DNA of 64,000 nt from contig KZ627149.1 of assembly GCA_002917775.1 (NCBI GenBank), forward strand, positions 804,377 to 868,376. The letters run 5' to 3'. Both the position numbers and the translations under genes were made by a program. Of the stretch, positions 53,495-63,264 are shown one piece after another. The notes under the pieces were generated by a model. The model saw only the letters and a list, made by a program, of their open reading frames with translations, was not told the origin of the DNA and did no database searches. Source of the stretch: Glaciozyma antarctica PI12 (taxonomy: Eukaryota > Basidiomycota > Microbotryomycetes > Kriegeriales > Camptobasidiaceae). Within the stretch, counting starts at the first letter, position 1. Each line of letters starts with the position of its first letter.

Positions 53495-56091
53495 ATGGCA
53501 GCAGCAGCACCCCTCTCGAAGCCCGTTTCCAAGAGACCTATCAAGCGTACCGCCACTCCCGCCATGTCCCAGCGAGGCAAGAGGCCCCGACCTTCGGACG
53601 ACGTCGAGCCGCCCCCTAGGAAGAAGGACGCTGGCGTGGGGGCTAGCTCGGGGTCGATGGCGTTGCTGGGAGGGGAGTTCAAGCCTGCGTTAAGGAAGGG
53701 GATGTACTTGGCTTTCATCGACGATGCGTTTGCGCAAAGGCAGAAGGTGAGCAGATGTGACTCTCCTAGCTAAGGGATGGTCTACTCGTCCCTTGCGGCC
53801 AGTAGGAACCCAGTCCACAGAGACTGACTGCTCTTTGCAGGGCAAGAACGAGCGGTACCACGAACTCCTCTCCCAATTCCGCTCCCTCCTTCCCAACCCC
53901 TCTCAGCAACCCTCTTCGACCGCGTCCTCCTCGACCCTCCCTCCCACTCCATCGCAACTCCGCGTCTGGCTCGATGCCCTCACCCACGTCGTCTCTAAGC
54001 TTGACAAGACGCACACGCCTCTCGTCGAAACGATCGTCGCCATCCCCTGGGCGACGATGGACGACCAGTTCGTGAGCGCGTACGTGAGGTTCGTCGGTGC
54101 GCTCGTGAGCGCCCGCACCGAGTGGCTTAGGTCGGTGCTGGAGAAGTGCGTCAAGGGTTTCAAGTATCGTGAGTCGCCTTACGCATGGATCGTTTCTGAG
54201 CGAACGAGGGAGCTGACTTTTGACGCCTCTCGCCACAGGATCCAACTACACCACCGGTTCGACCGCATCCATGCCCTCCATCACACGCCGCATCCTCTAT
54301 GGCCGTCTGCACACCATTCTCCGAATGCTCATCTCCCTTATCCCGACCCTTTCGCCTTCACTATCCCCCCTCCTCACCCAACACTTCCCCTCCAAGCGCG
54401 AACCTCGCTTCGCTCAGATCTGCTACATCGACAACCTCCTCGCCGTAACCGAGTACTGCCCCGCTCTTTCGGAGGACATTCTCGGCCTCGTCATCGAACG
54501 CGCGCTCACCATCGACGTCGAGATTCAGGGGGAGCCCGAGGACTGGGAGGACGCGGAAGAGGAGCTGGCAGGCAAGGAGGGTGACGTTCTCGGCGTGAAG
54601 GACATTGTCGATCGTCCGACGGCTGAGGATGAGGACGAGGATTCAAGCGACGACGACGAGGGGGAGCTCAATCTGGACGACCTCGATTCGGACGACGAGC
54701 CGAACCCCGTCAGCGACGACGAGGCGGAGAGGAGACTAAAAGGCGGCAAGGGGATGTCGGAAGCGACCGTTCGAAAGGTCCTCGAGAGTCGCGGGAAGCT
54801 GGACGCAATCCTCAAAGTCGTCTTCGACCACCTCGCGACCGCCCACTCCGTCCTCCCTCTCCCGACCACCACCGCCACGTCCACCGCACCTGCCACCACA
54901 TCCACCGAAACTACTCCTACTCCCGAAAACCCCGTCTCCCCCGAAGTCGTCGCCCGCCGCCTGGCGCTCTTCCGCACCCTCCTCGACATCTTCGACCGCA
55001 CCCTCCTCCGCACGTTCAAGACGCGCAACACCCAATTCCTCATCTTCTACCTCTGTTCCCTCGACGTCGCCTCGTCGGACCACTTCATCGGGGTCCTCCT
55101 CGGCCGCGCGCTGTTCGAGACGGACGCAGCGGCCGTCACTCGCGTCGCAGCGGCGGGGTACGTCGCGTCGTTCGTCTCGCGGGCCAGGTTCATCGATGCG
55201 AGCATGACGCGCAAGGTCGTGCGGCACCTCTGTCAGTTCCTCGAGGGGCAGATGGACGACCAGGTCGGAGGAGCGGGTCAGCAGCACTTGCCGGTGTTTT
55301 ACGCGGTCGCTCAGGCCGTGTTCTACATCTTTTGCTTCCGGTGGAAGGACTTGCTGGATGAGGGAGATGACGACGAGATCGTGATGGAGACGGGGAGGAG
55401 GTGGATGATGGGTCTTGAGACGGTCAAGAAGGCCATCTCATCGAGCTTCAACCCGCTCAAGGTGCGCTCATTCGCTCACCTCAGTCAGAGCAGGACTGAT
55501 CTCTCCAATTTTCAGGTATGCGCCCAACCCGTCGTCAACCAGTTCGCCGCGATCGCGCACAAGACCAACTTCCTCTACTGCTACGCCATCCTCGACTCGA
55601 ACCGCCGCACCACGACGCGCGAATCCCTCCCCCCTCCCCCTCCTCCTCCCTCCGTCTTCCGCTCCGTAACCGACACCCTCTCCCGTCCCCGCCTCACCAC
55701 TGCCCTCTCCTCCTCCCGCCCTTCTCCCCACCCTCTCCCGCGCCAACTCCTCGTCGCAGAGGAGATGGACTCGTTCTTCCCGTTCGACCCCTTCAAGCTT
55801 CCTCTCTCGTCCATCTACATCGACGACATCTACAGGGACTGGGTCGCGGACGACGAGAGCGCCAGCGAGACGAGCGAGGACTCGGACGACACGGACGACG
55901 ATTCGAGTGCGTCCGACGACGATACGGAGACGGACGAACCGTACAGGAGTGGAGGGCTTGCAGTGCCGGGTTCTGGCAAGCTCGCGAGCGAGGAGGACGA
56001 TGATGTGGCGAGGAGCTTCGAGGCGATGAGCTTGAGTCCGGACAGGGCGGCGTTTGGAGGGAGGAGCGAGGCGTTCTCTATTCTCGTTTGA
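53495..56091 (+). CDS. RRN3: RNA polymerase I initiation factor Rrn3 (TIF-IA)
   Basis: Starts MAAAAPLSKPVSKRPIKRTA. Conserved blocks: LRKGMYLAFIDDAFAQRQKG, LRVWLDALTHVVSKLDKTHT, LVETIVAIPW, RRILYGRLHTILRMLISLIP, SKREPRFAQICYIDNLLAVT, LDAILKVVFDHLATAHSVLP, TRNTQFLIFYLCSLDVASSD, ASFVSRARFIDASMTRKVVR, LPVFYAVAQAVFYIFCFRW, VVNQFAAIAHKTNFLYCY and EEMDSFFPFDPFKLPLSSIY. Rrn3 bridges polymerase I and core factor at rDNA promoters and is the growth-regulated step of rRNA synthesis. Two Asp/Glu/Ser-rich acidic stretches, one central (EDEDSSDDDEGELNLDD) and one C-terminal, look like CK2-type phosphosites. Four introns; stop at 56091. Confidence 0.94.
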
Positions 56092-56252
56092 GTTCGTTGG
56101 GCGTGAGGAGAGCCTGTTGTGCCGAGCGGGGGAAGGGCGTCGCAGTATTTGATGTAGCAACACGCTGGTTCTCGTTTTAAGTCGATGGGAATGCCTCAAA
56201 GAGAGAGAGAGAGCGACAGCAGAAACCGACTACATTTTACAACAAGCTGAAC

Positions 56253-57784
56253 TCATAGGAAGTACTGCAACGCCGTGCTTTTCGCGGGGATCCCTCGAGA
56301 GTCCTGCGGTCGAGTCAATCAGCTTGCGTTCTGCGATGCTCGACGATCTGGCAATGACGAACCTGCTCTGCCGCCTCGAACGTCTTGTACGACGACTTGA
56401 GGTTCTCGTCGAGCTCCAGTATTGAGGCGACATTGCCGCAACTGCGAAGAGGGCGTGAGCGTGAGCCGGTCGTGGCGAGCGAAGGACGAACCGGTAGCAG
56501 TAGTTCGGCGCGCTCCAGACAGTCACGATTAGGTCGTCAAACATGAGCTTGTGGCCTTCCATCACCTGCGCAAACTCATCAGTCCGTGCTCGGAGATATT
56601 GGAGAGCGAAGCGAACCAGTTGGTGAGCTCGGGCGATCAGGTCCAGGCCGTTCGCGTGCACAAACTGCTTGACGACGTCCGCACCAAAGAGGTAGCCAGC
56701 GCCACGTGGTGAAAGACCCCAGCCTTCGATATCTGCGTGAACAGACGCTTAGCGAGAGCTCGGCGGGAGAGAAGGAGAGACGAACCGTCCGGATCTGACC
56801 ACAGCAAATCACACATCGCCCCGTCGTGTGGAACCTCTTGTTTACGGTTGATCAGGCGAATCTGGGAAGAGGTTAGCTTCGTTCGCGACGGTTGTGCAGC
56901 TGCACCAAGCGATCCTCCATGTCCAACCTCCGTCGCCCCGCGTGCCATCGCAGGTCCTTCCCTCCACAATCTCCTCCAAGCGCTCCGTCCCAGCTTCACT
57001 ACCGATTCACTCACCTGATCCAGCGTAGTCACGTTCGGACTGAGCCCTCCATGCACGCAGAACACCCTCCCATCCACCACCGCTCCGAGGCTGAGGTAGT
57101 CGAACACCTCGCAGCAGTACCTCCACACGCTCGCGCTCCCGTACTTTCGCATGCACTCGTCGTAGAACCCGTACACCTGCGTGATCTGCCGGCTCTCGTG
57201 GTTGCCGCGAATGAGGGTGATCCGATCCGGGTACCGCACTTTGAACGCGAGGAGGAGGAGGAAGGTCTCGACGCTGTAGAAGCCACGGTCCACGTAGTCT
57301 CCTGCGCGTGGTGAAAGGCGAGTATCAGCAAAGGAGGAGGGGGAGGCGGGAGAGCTGGGCGGACCAAGGAAGAGGTAGTTGGTGTCGGGACACATCCCCC
57401 CCACTTTGAACAGCTGGAGGAGGTCCCAGAACTGCCCGTGGATGTCACCACATATCTGGAAGGAATTGGACGCGTCAGCTTCTCCCTCTTGCGACAGGAA
57501 CAGCTGAGTCGAGCGTACAGTCACGGGCGAGTCGATCCACTGCACGTTCGCCTCCTCAACGAGAATCTCCCTCGCCTTGAGGCATAGCTCCTTCACTTGC
57601 TGCTCCGATATTGGCTGACTGCAGTAGGGAGGCGGGATTAGCGAGCTGGACCTTGAGGAGGCGCGCTTAGCGCACCAATCTTTGAGCTGCTGGATCTGCC
57701 TGCACGCGACAAGGAGAGTCAGCTGAAGGGTACTCAGGACACCACTTGCAGAGCGTACCTATCTAAGCTCCCAACCCCTGACAT
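56253..57784 (-). CDS. PPH3: serine/threonine protein phosphatase 4 catalytic subunit (Pph3)
   Basis: Start [17 protein letters not shown] at 57784. All PPP motifs are present: [20 protein letters not shown] (GDxHG), [20 protein letters not shown] (GDxVDRG), [20 protein letters not shown] (GNHE), [82 protein letters not shown] and [19 protein letters not shown]. The end [12 protein letters not shown] is the PP2A/PP4/PP6 methylation tail; the N-terminus and [13 protein letters not shown] favour PP4 over PP2A and PP6. PP4 resets DNA-damage signalling. About eleven introns split a protein near 310 residues. Stop at 56253. Confidence 0.93.
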
Positions 57785-57927
57785 ATAGGAAGACGGCGGT
57801 GAGCGGGCGAGGAGGTTGGAGTCCAAGAGAGCGTCTCGGAGAAAGACTTCGACAGTCCACAGCCCTTTGATCCTCCTCACAACCCACTCACCCTCCCCCT
57901 CCCTCCAGACCACTCCAATCCTTCGCC
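57785..57927. promoter_or_regulatory. short divergent promoter, PP4C / uL13m
   Basis: 143 bp separate the two start codons. No clear element is seen. Confidence 0.45.
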
Positions 57928-58643
57928 ATGCCACGCCTTACACCATCCTCAGCAGTCGGAAACGTGCGCCCTCGAACCGACCGCTCACATCCGCGCCCAA
58001 GCTGACCTCTTCGCCACGCAGACTGCTCTCGCCTACGCCCGCACCTGGAGGAACGCGGACGCCTCTGGACTCGTTCTGGGACGTTTGGCAACTCGGATAG
58101 CGATTACGTTGATGGGGAAGCACAAGCCGATCTACGATCAAGCGAGTGAGTCTCGCGTTGTCGAGGGAGGAACCGGAGCTTTGCAGGGCCGAGGGGAGCA
58201 GGATGGGGCGAGAGCTGACTGGGTTTGAACTTCTTTCAGATGACTGTGGAGACTACGTTGTTGTCACGAACGCTCGTCAAGTGGTGGTGACAGGGCGCAA
58301 GGCGGACCAAAAGCTGTACCGACACCACTCTGGCTTCCCCGGTGGACTCAAGGAGATCCCGTACAAGACGCTGATGGAGAACAAGCCTGAGGAGGCGCGT
58401 TGCTTTCGCCTTGGTGCTCAGGGAGTTTTGCTGACCCCACCACAGATCATTCGGAGAGCCGTCTCGGGGATGCTCCCCAAGAACCGTCTGAGGGCAAAGC
58501 GGTTAGAACGCCTCTTCATCTTCCCCGACGACCAGCACCCGTACGAGCAGAACATTCTCAAGGACCACGCGGCCGAGTTTGGGAAGACGTTCAAGGCGGA
58601 GAAGGTGCCGAAGGTGGAGGCGAAGGCGGAGGAGCTGCGGTAG
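57928..58643 (+). CDS. MRPL23: mitochondrial large-subunit ribosomal protein uL13m
   Basis: Exon 1 is MPRLTPSSAVGN; splicing gives TALAYARTWRNADASGLVLG, RLATRIAITLMGKHKPIYDQ, DCGDYVVVTNARQVVVTGRK, QKLYRHHSGFPGGLKEIPY, KTLMENKPEE|IIRRAVSGML and PKNRLRAKRLERLFIFPDDQ, matching yeast Mrpl23 closely. It is part of the mitochondrial large ribosomal subunit. The intron at 58395-58445 appears to be GC-AG (donor GCGCGT, with CTGAC and CACAG); it is 51 nt and open, so retention would insert 17 residues inside the conserved EE|IIRRAV junction. Ends with a Lys/Glu-rich tail at 58643. Confidence 0.93.
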
Positions 58644-59153
58644 CGTGGAACGAAGTGAGGGGTCGCTGTGTGCAGGAACTTGGGCTGGACGTGAGGGATA
58701 ATCTGCGCCGTCGTCTGCTCGTGGCAATTCTGCTCGTCTGCTTGTGCTGGGAAGCTCACACCCGTCGCGCTCTCGCTCAGCTTGCGGCTCGCTCCTCTTC
58801 CTCTTGCACGGCTTCTCCCTTCTACCTCGGCTATTCAAGCTGCTCTCGTTACTGCCAGCATTTCTCGCCGCCGGATCTGCTCTTCGCGAGCAATTGAAAG
58901 GCTTCGAGGATACGAGGAGCAACGGAGGAGTCCTCCCGAGCAAGAGAGACAGGATGCGCCGTGGTTGCTGTCAGTCAAGATAGTTCTATAGCCTAGCAGA
59001 ACAAGCTGTCCCACTGGGGAGTCCGCAAGAGAGCTGAGACGCGCCAAAACTGAGGACAACATCGTCTCGAACTCGAAATTCGAAAGCGCGAGGGCCGCTG
59101 GCTCTCTCCCTCCTCCCCTCACGTCGCCTGAACCCAAGCATCCCGCATCGCCA
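58644..59153. other. intergenic region uL13m / F-box-like gene
   Basis: About 510 bp with no recognisable gene. It contains the 5' UTR of the F-box-like gene, whose start codon is split at 59154/59211. Confidence 0.4.
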
Positions 59154-60703
59154 AGTGAGCTTCAGATCTGTTCCCTTCTTGGATCCCCAGCTGACACCTG
59201 GCTCCGCAAGTGGCCTCAACTCCGTCTCCCTCGACTTCCTCCCCCTCAGCACTCCTCCGCCTTCCTCAAGAGATCAAGGCCATCATCGTCGGTATGGTGC
59301 ACCAGCAGGACGTCGTGTATTGGTAGCGGCGAGCTGCAGCCAAGGAGAGAGCTGGCGCGGACGAGGACGAGGACGAGGACGACGTGGTTGGATCGGATGC
59401 GGACGATGGGGATGAGCAGGACGAGCCGCTGGCAAGGAGGATACGATGGCGGGGACGTGGGATCAGCGCTCTTTTCAGGACCAACAAGGAGCTCAGTAAT
59501 CTTGCAGCTGTGCATCTCTTCACCGTGAGTACCAGCCGTCGCAGGCGTCGGGCGTTGAGCTGATGCTCGTACTAGACCCTCGACTCCAGTCGCTGCCAAG
59601 TCCCCTCCTTCCTCTTCCTCGTCTTCCCCCGCCGTCAGAGGCACTTTGAGAAGGTCGTCGTCGGCAGACCGACCGACTCTTTCGACCCTCAGCACGCATT
59701 TGCGTTCAGCTACCTCATCTCCATCCTCGCCTCTCTCTCCTCCGTCGTGTTGTTCTCCTACCAGCCGCAGGATCCCACATTTCTCAACTTGGGCGTCGAT
59801 CCCTCGAACAAGGACACCATTGGCGCCGCCTTCGTCTCGTTCGCCTCCAAGATCGCTGCTGTCGAGGTCGTCGGTGTCGGAGGCACCTCCTCCATCCTCG
59901 TCGACCACTGCCTGGAGCATCTCCGCCTCTTCACCTCCGCAAAACGAATCACTCTGCAAATCGACTACTACACAAGCGAACGCGACCCATCTCAAAAAAC
60001 TCTTCTTCCAATTCGGGATACCCTCGCCGCCCTTCGGAACCTGGAACACCTTTCGATCGACTCGGGCGACGCGCCAGAGTCAGAGTTCGACACTGCCGCC
60101 TGGAGCGAGGTTCCTTGGGAGTCAGCAGCGACGCTTAAGAGTCTCGAGTGGAAATCGAGCAGCTTCACCGCCGGGATTCTCGCGGTGGCCTCTCTCTTTC
60201 CTTCGCTCGAACGCGTGAGGATCGACGTGGCGAACGAGGTGCCGTACGATATGGGAGATTTGAAGGACGACGACAGCCCCTTCTTCCATCGTCTGAGGTC
60301 TCTCACTTTCCGCGGTGCCCCCGACGGCGTCGGCAACCCCATCCTCGCCTTCTTCCGCCATTCCCCCATCACTCGACTCTCGCTATCGTACACCGAAGAA
60401 ATCGACCTTCACGAAAATGACGACGACGAAATTCTCCACGCCATCACGCCCTTCCTCCCCACTCTCCGCCACATCTCGCTCGTGTGCGAGACGGTGTATC
60501 CCCTCCCCATCTACGACGCGGTCGCTCTCGAGAAGTTCTGCGCGAACAATGGCATTACGACGGACCGACGCGCCTTGAATCCCTTCCAGAGACGTACAGG
60601 ATGGTCGAGCACGCTTTATGTTGACGAGGACGGCGTTACGGGCGAGGTCGAAGACGCGCTGGACGCCATCCCGAGCGTTCTCGCTTTGCCGAGCGGAGGA
60701 TAA
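59154..60703 (+). pseudogene. F-box/LRR-like protein gene with split start codon and in-frame TAG
   Basis: The ATG is formed across an intron: A at 59154, then GTGAGC...CTGACA...CGCAAG (59155-59210), then TG at 59211. It reads MASTPSPSTSSPSALLRLPQ then EIKAIIVGMVHQQDVVYW, an F-box-like start common in these yeasts, and then TAG at 59324-59326 in frame, after which the same frame continues (RRAAAKERAGADEDEDEDD, RRIRWRGRGISALFRTNKEL). After another intron it gives a long LRR-like body ending DAIPSVLALPSGG at 60703. Either this copy is disrupted, the codon is an assembly error, or a 48-nt in-frame intron (59292-59339, GTATGG...CTGCAG) removes the TAG; that intron lacks an obvious branch site. 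Product function unknown. Confidence 0.55.
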
Positions 60704-61017
60704 CGGAGCTTCGAGGAGCTGGGGATTCGCGTGGGGTTAGGGAGTTGCTGGACTCGCTGAGGGGATTGAGGGAGTTGCAGGAGTTCGCGGAGGAGGATTA
60801 GGGAGGCGTCTTCGCCGGAGGAGCTGGAATTGCACAATTTTTGTGCGAGCGGGTTTAGCAGTCGCTCCGAGCAGCTCAATCTTCCCTCGCTGCCCTTTCA
60901 TCGACGCATTCAAGGAGGAGAGAACAAAACCAAAATCTTGCGGCGGCAGCGCGTCACGCCAAATCTCGTCGACTTCGCGATCCGGCGGCAGGAGCTCCCT
61001 CTGTCCCCCTCAACGAG
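60704..61017. other. intergenic region
   Basis: About 310 bp between two plus-strand genes; nothing recognised. Confidence 0.4.
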
Positions 61018-61648
61018 ATGGCCTCCACATCAGCTCCCACACCAGGCACAGGAGCTCACAGTGTCCAGGTCGCCACGGCGTCCAAGGCATCCTCCATCAA
61101 GGCGAACCTCAGCTACCTCTTACGCGGGCCCGCTTCGTCCCTCCAGCCTGCCTCTCTCGCAACGCGCTCCACTCTCCGCTCCCTGCGATACGTATTCAAG
61201 TTCGTCTTCTGGAGGCTCGTCCGCTACTTTGTGAGCTTCTCTGGCGGTGGAGGAAGGAGGGGGAGCTCACGATGAGAGCGCGCAGAAATACGCGGCGGTG
61301 GCGGCTGGATGTACGGCATTAGCAGGAACTATGGCGGGAGCTGCTCTGCCGTGGGTAGCTGCGATTGCGGTACCGAGCGTTCCCGTCGCGGCCGCCATAG
61401 GGTTGACGACGGCGGCTATCAAGGTGGGTCCTCCCCTCAATCCTCTCGACGCTCTGCTGACTCCCCCTTCGCAGTTCGGCTGGAGACATCGGGGGAACCA
61501 TTTCCGCCAAGGCTGGAAAGCGGGAGGAGAAGGACGGGATGCGCGAGTAGACGAGCGGAGGGACGCTGAGGAGGCAGAGCAGGAGTTCGAGCGACCGAGC
61601 GTTCACCCGCGTGCTGGCAAGGCGTGGGCTTCAGAAGGGTTTGCCTGA
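61018..61648 (+). CDS. small unknown protein with hydrophobic segments
   Basis: Three exons join in phase 0: 61018 to about 61230 (MASTSAPTPGTGAHSVQVAT.. ending RYVFKFVFWRLVRYF), an exon starting KYAAVAAGCTALAGTMAGAA, and one starting FGWRHRGNHFRQGWKAGG. The middle exon gives two Ala/Val/Ile-rich hydrophobic stretches, likely membrane helices; the last is charged (DARVDERRDAEEAEQEFER) and ends WASEGFA at 61648. Both introns have GT-AG ends with CTGAC or a related branch site. Size is about 150 residues. The basic, Ser/Ala-rich N-terminus would fit mitochondrial or ER membranes. I recognise no family. Confidence 0.6.
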
Positions 61649-61786
61649 AGCAGCAAGGTGTAAACAGAGTGCGTTACGAGGATCTGCTCTGCGGCTTCTC
61701 CTGCTTTTACTGCTTCCTCGCGCGCGCGAAGGTGTCTTCGACTCCCGTTTCCGAGCTCCTCCCTCCCAATCGTCAGGACGCCTTTG

Positions 61787-62089
61787 ATGCCCCTTCACAG
61801 GGACGAAGTCACAAAGGCGAATACGGAGCGCTTTCGCTCTTCAAGGATTCTCACAACATTGAATCCGCCCGCGCAGCCGCCCTCGCCACCGCCCGCTTCC
61901 TCATGCCCTCAACTCTCTTCCTCCCTCCCTCCTACAGCCTCTCCTCCAGCTTTGTCCGAATTCTATGACGAGCTCTCCGTGATCGGGAGAGGACCGAGAT
62001 CGATTCTAAAGCTGCGTTTGTTGGAGAGGCAGGATCGTCTCGCTGCGCTACTTCGCGAAACATGTCGCTGGCGGCGCTGGTGGAGATGA
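61787..62089 (+). CDS. possible small hypothetical protein
   Basis: An open frame from ATG (MPLHRDEVTKANTERFRSSR) runs through a Pro/Ser-rich part to ALSEFYDELSVIGRGPRSIL then KLRLLERQDRLAALLRET, which has the helical, charged look of real protein. No family is recognised, the 5' and 3' limits are uncertain and an intron near 62060 is possible. It could equally be chance in C/T-rich DNA. Confidence 0.25.
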   Translation: MPLHRDEVTKANTERFRSSRILTTLNPPAQPPSPPPASSCPQLSSSLPPTASPPALSEFYDELSVIGRGPRSILKLRLLERQDRLAALLRETCRWRRWWR

Positions 62090-62579
62090 TGTGGGTGTGC
62101 GGGGATCGATTGAGGAAGTTGTGAAGGGCGAGAGGGTAGCAGGAGGTGAGAGGAGCGAGGAGCGAGGAGCGAGGAGGGGGAAGGCTGGGGGCTTGGGTTT
62201 GAGGGACGGTGAGGACGGCATTTCTTCGGAGTGAGGAGCCTCAGAAGAAGGTATCGGTACCTGTTGGACAAGGGAGACAGAGAGAGAGCAAGACGCTTCT
62301 GCGTCGTCGTGCGAAGAACCCCCAATTTCGCCTGTCGTGAATCTCGGTCTCGTCTCCCTCATGCCAGTGGAGCGAGCTCTGTCGTTGAAACCACCTGATC
62401 AGTGGTTAGCTTGAAGGCCAACAGTGTGAGGGAGTTGAACCTCCCCCTCTCCCTCTCTTACCGACCTGGCAGGTGGTAAACAATCTCCGCCGCTCGACCC
62501 GCTCCGTCTGGCGGGTCTGCTCTCGTCCTCCGCCGCCTCGACAAGCTGCTATAGCCTTACCCACCTGCTTCTTGCTCCA
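62090..62579. other. low-complexity and intergenic region 5' of the HIT gene
   Basis: Contains a short GAGCGAGGA tandem repeat around 62150-62175 and then the promoter side of the HIT gene. No supported gene. Confidence 0.4.
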
Positions 62580-63264
62580 ATGAGTGCGCTCCGTTTTGCG
62601 AGCTTCCCAATCAAGAACCAGTACGTCTTGTCTCTCTCTCAGCTCGACACCTCAAGCGTCTGACGCTCCACTAGGGTCTTCTTCCAGTCCGCCCTCTCCG
62701 TCGGTATCGTCAACCTCAAGCCACTCGTGAACGGCCGTACGCTCGCCCTCCTCCCAGTCCTACCGTAGCTAACCCCCGCCTCAGACGTCCTGGTGATACC
62801 CCGGCGCGTAATCCCCCGCTTCGGAGACCTCACCCCCGCCGAGCTCGTCGACCTCTTCGCCAGCGTACAGCAGATCAGCAAAGTCGTTGAAGTCGAGTAC
62901 ACCGCCGAGTTCGTCCTGCCTTGCCCTCGCGCTCTCGGACGTGCCTGACTCCCAGCGCAGCAGCCTCACCATCGCGTGCCAGGACGGGCCGATGGCGGGT
63001 CAATCCGTTGCGCATGTGCATATCCATATCCTCCCTCGGCACGCCAACGATTTCAACCCTATAGACGCGGTCTACACGGCGCTGGATTCGGCGAATATTG
63101 CGAGCGATTATGAGCGGAGGAAGGTGAGGGCGGAGAGGGTGTCGGTGGGGGTCGATGCGGAGGAGGGTAGGAAGGCGAGAAGTAGGGAGGTTATGAAGGA
63201 GGAGGCGGAGAAGCTAGCAAGGCTGTTTCCGGAGGAATGTCGGGGTGTCTTTGAGGAATGGTGA
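62580..63264 (+). CDS. HNT2: HIT-family dinucleoside polyphosphate hydrolase (Fhit/Hnt2)
   Basis: Exon 1 MSALRFASFPIKNQ, exon 2 VFFQSALSVGIVNLKPLVNG, exon 3 HVLVIPRRVIPRFGDLTPAE then LVDLFASVQQISKVVEVEY, exon 4 SLTIACQDGPMAGQSVAHVH followed by IHILPRHANDFNPIDAVY. The H-x-H-x-H motif HVHIHILPR and the QDGPMAGQ segment identify the Fhit branch, which hydrolyses Ap3A to AMP and ADP. The junction TAD|SLTIACQ needs the donor GTTCGT at the end of exon 3. A Lys/Glu-rich C-terminal helix ends at 63264 (CRGVFEEW). Length is about 200 residues, slightly longer than human FHIT. Confidence 0.92.

Noticed and set aside
62150-62175. GAGCGAGGA repeats as a possible CRISPR-like or regulatory array
   Set aside because: Only about three short units without spacers; simple low-complexity sequence in a eukaryotic genome.
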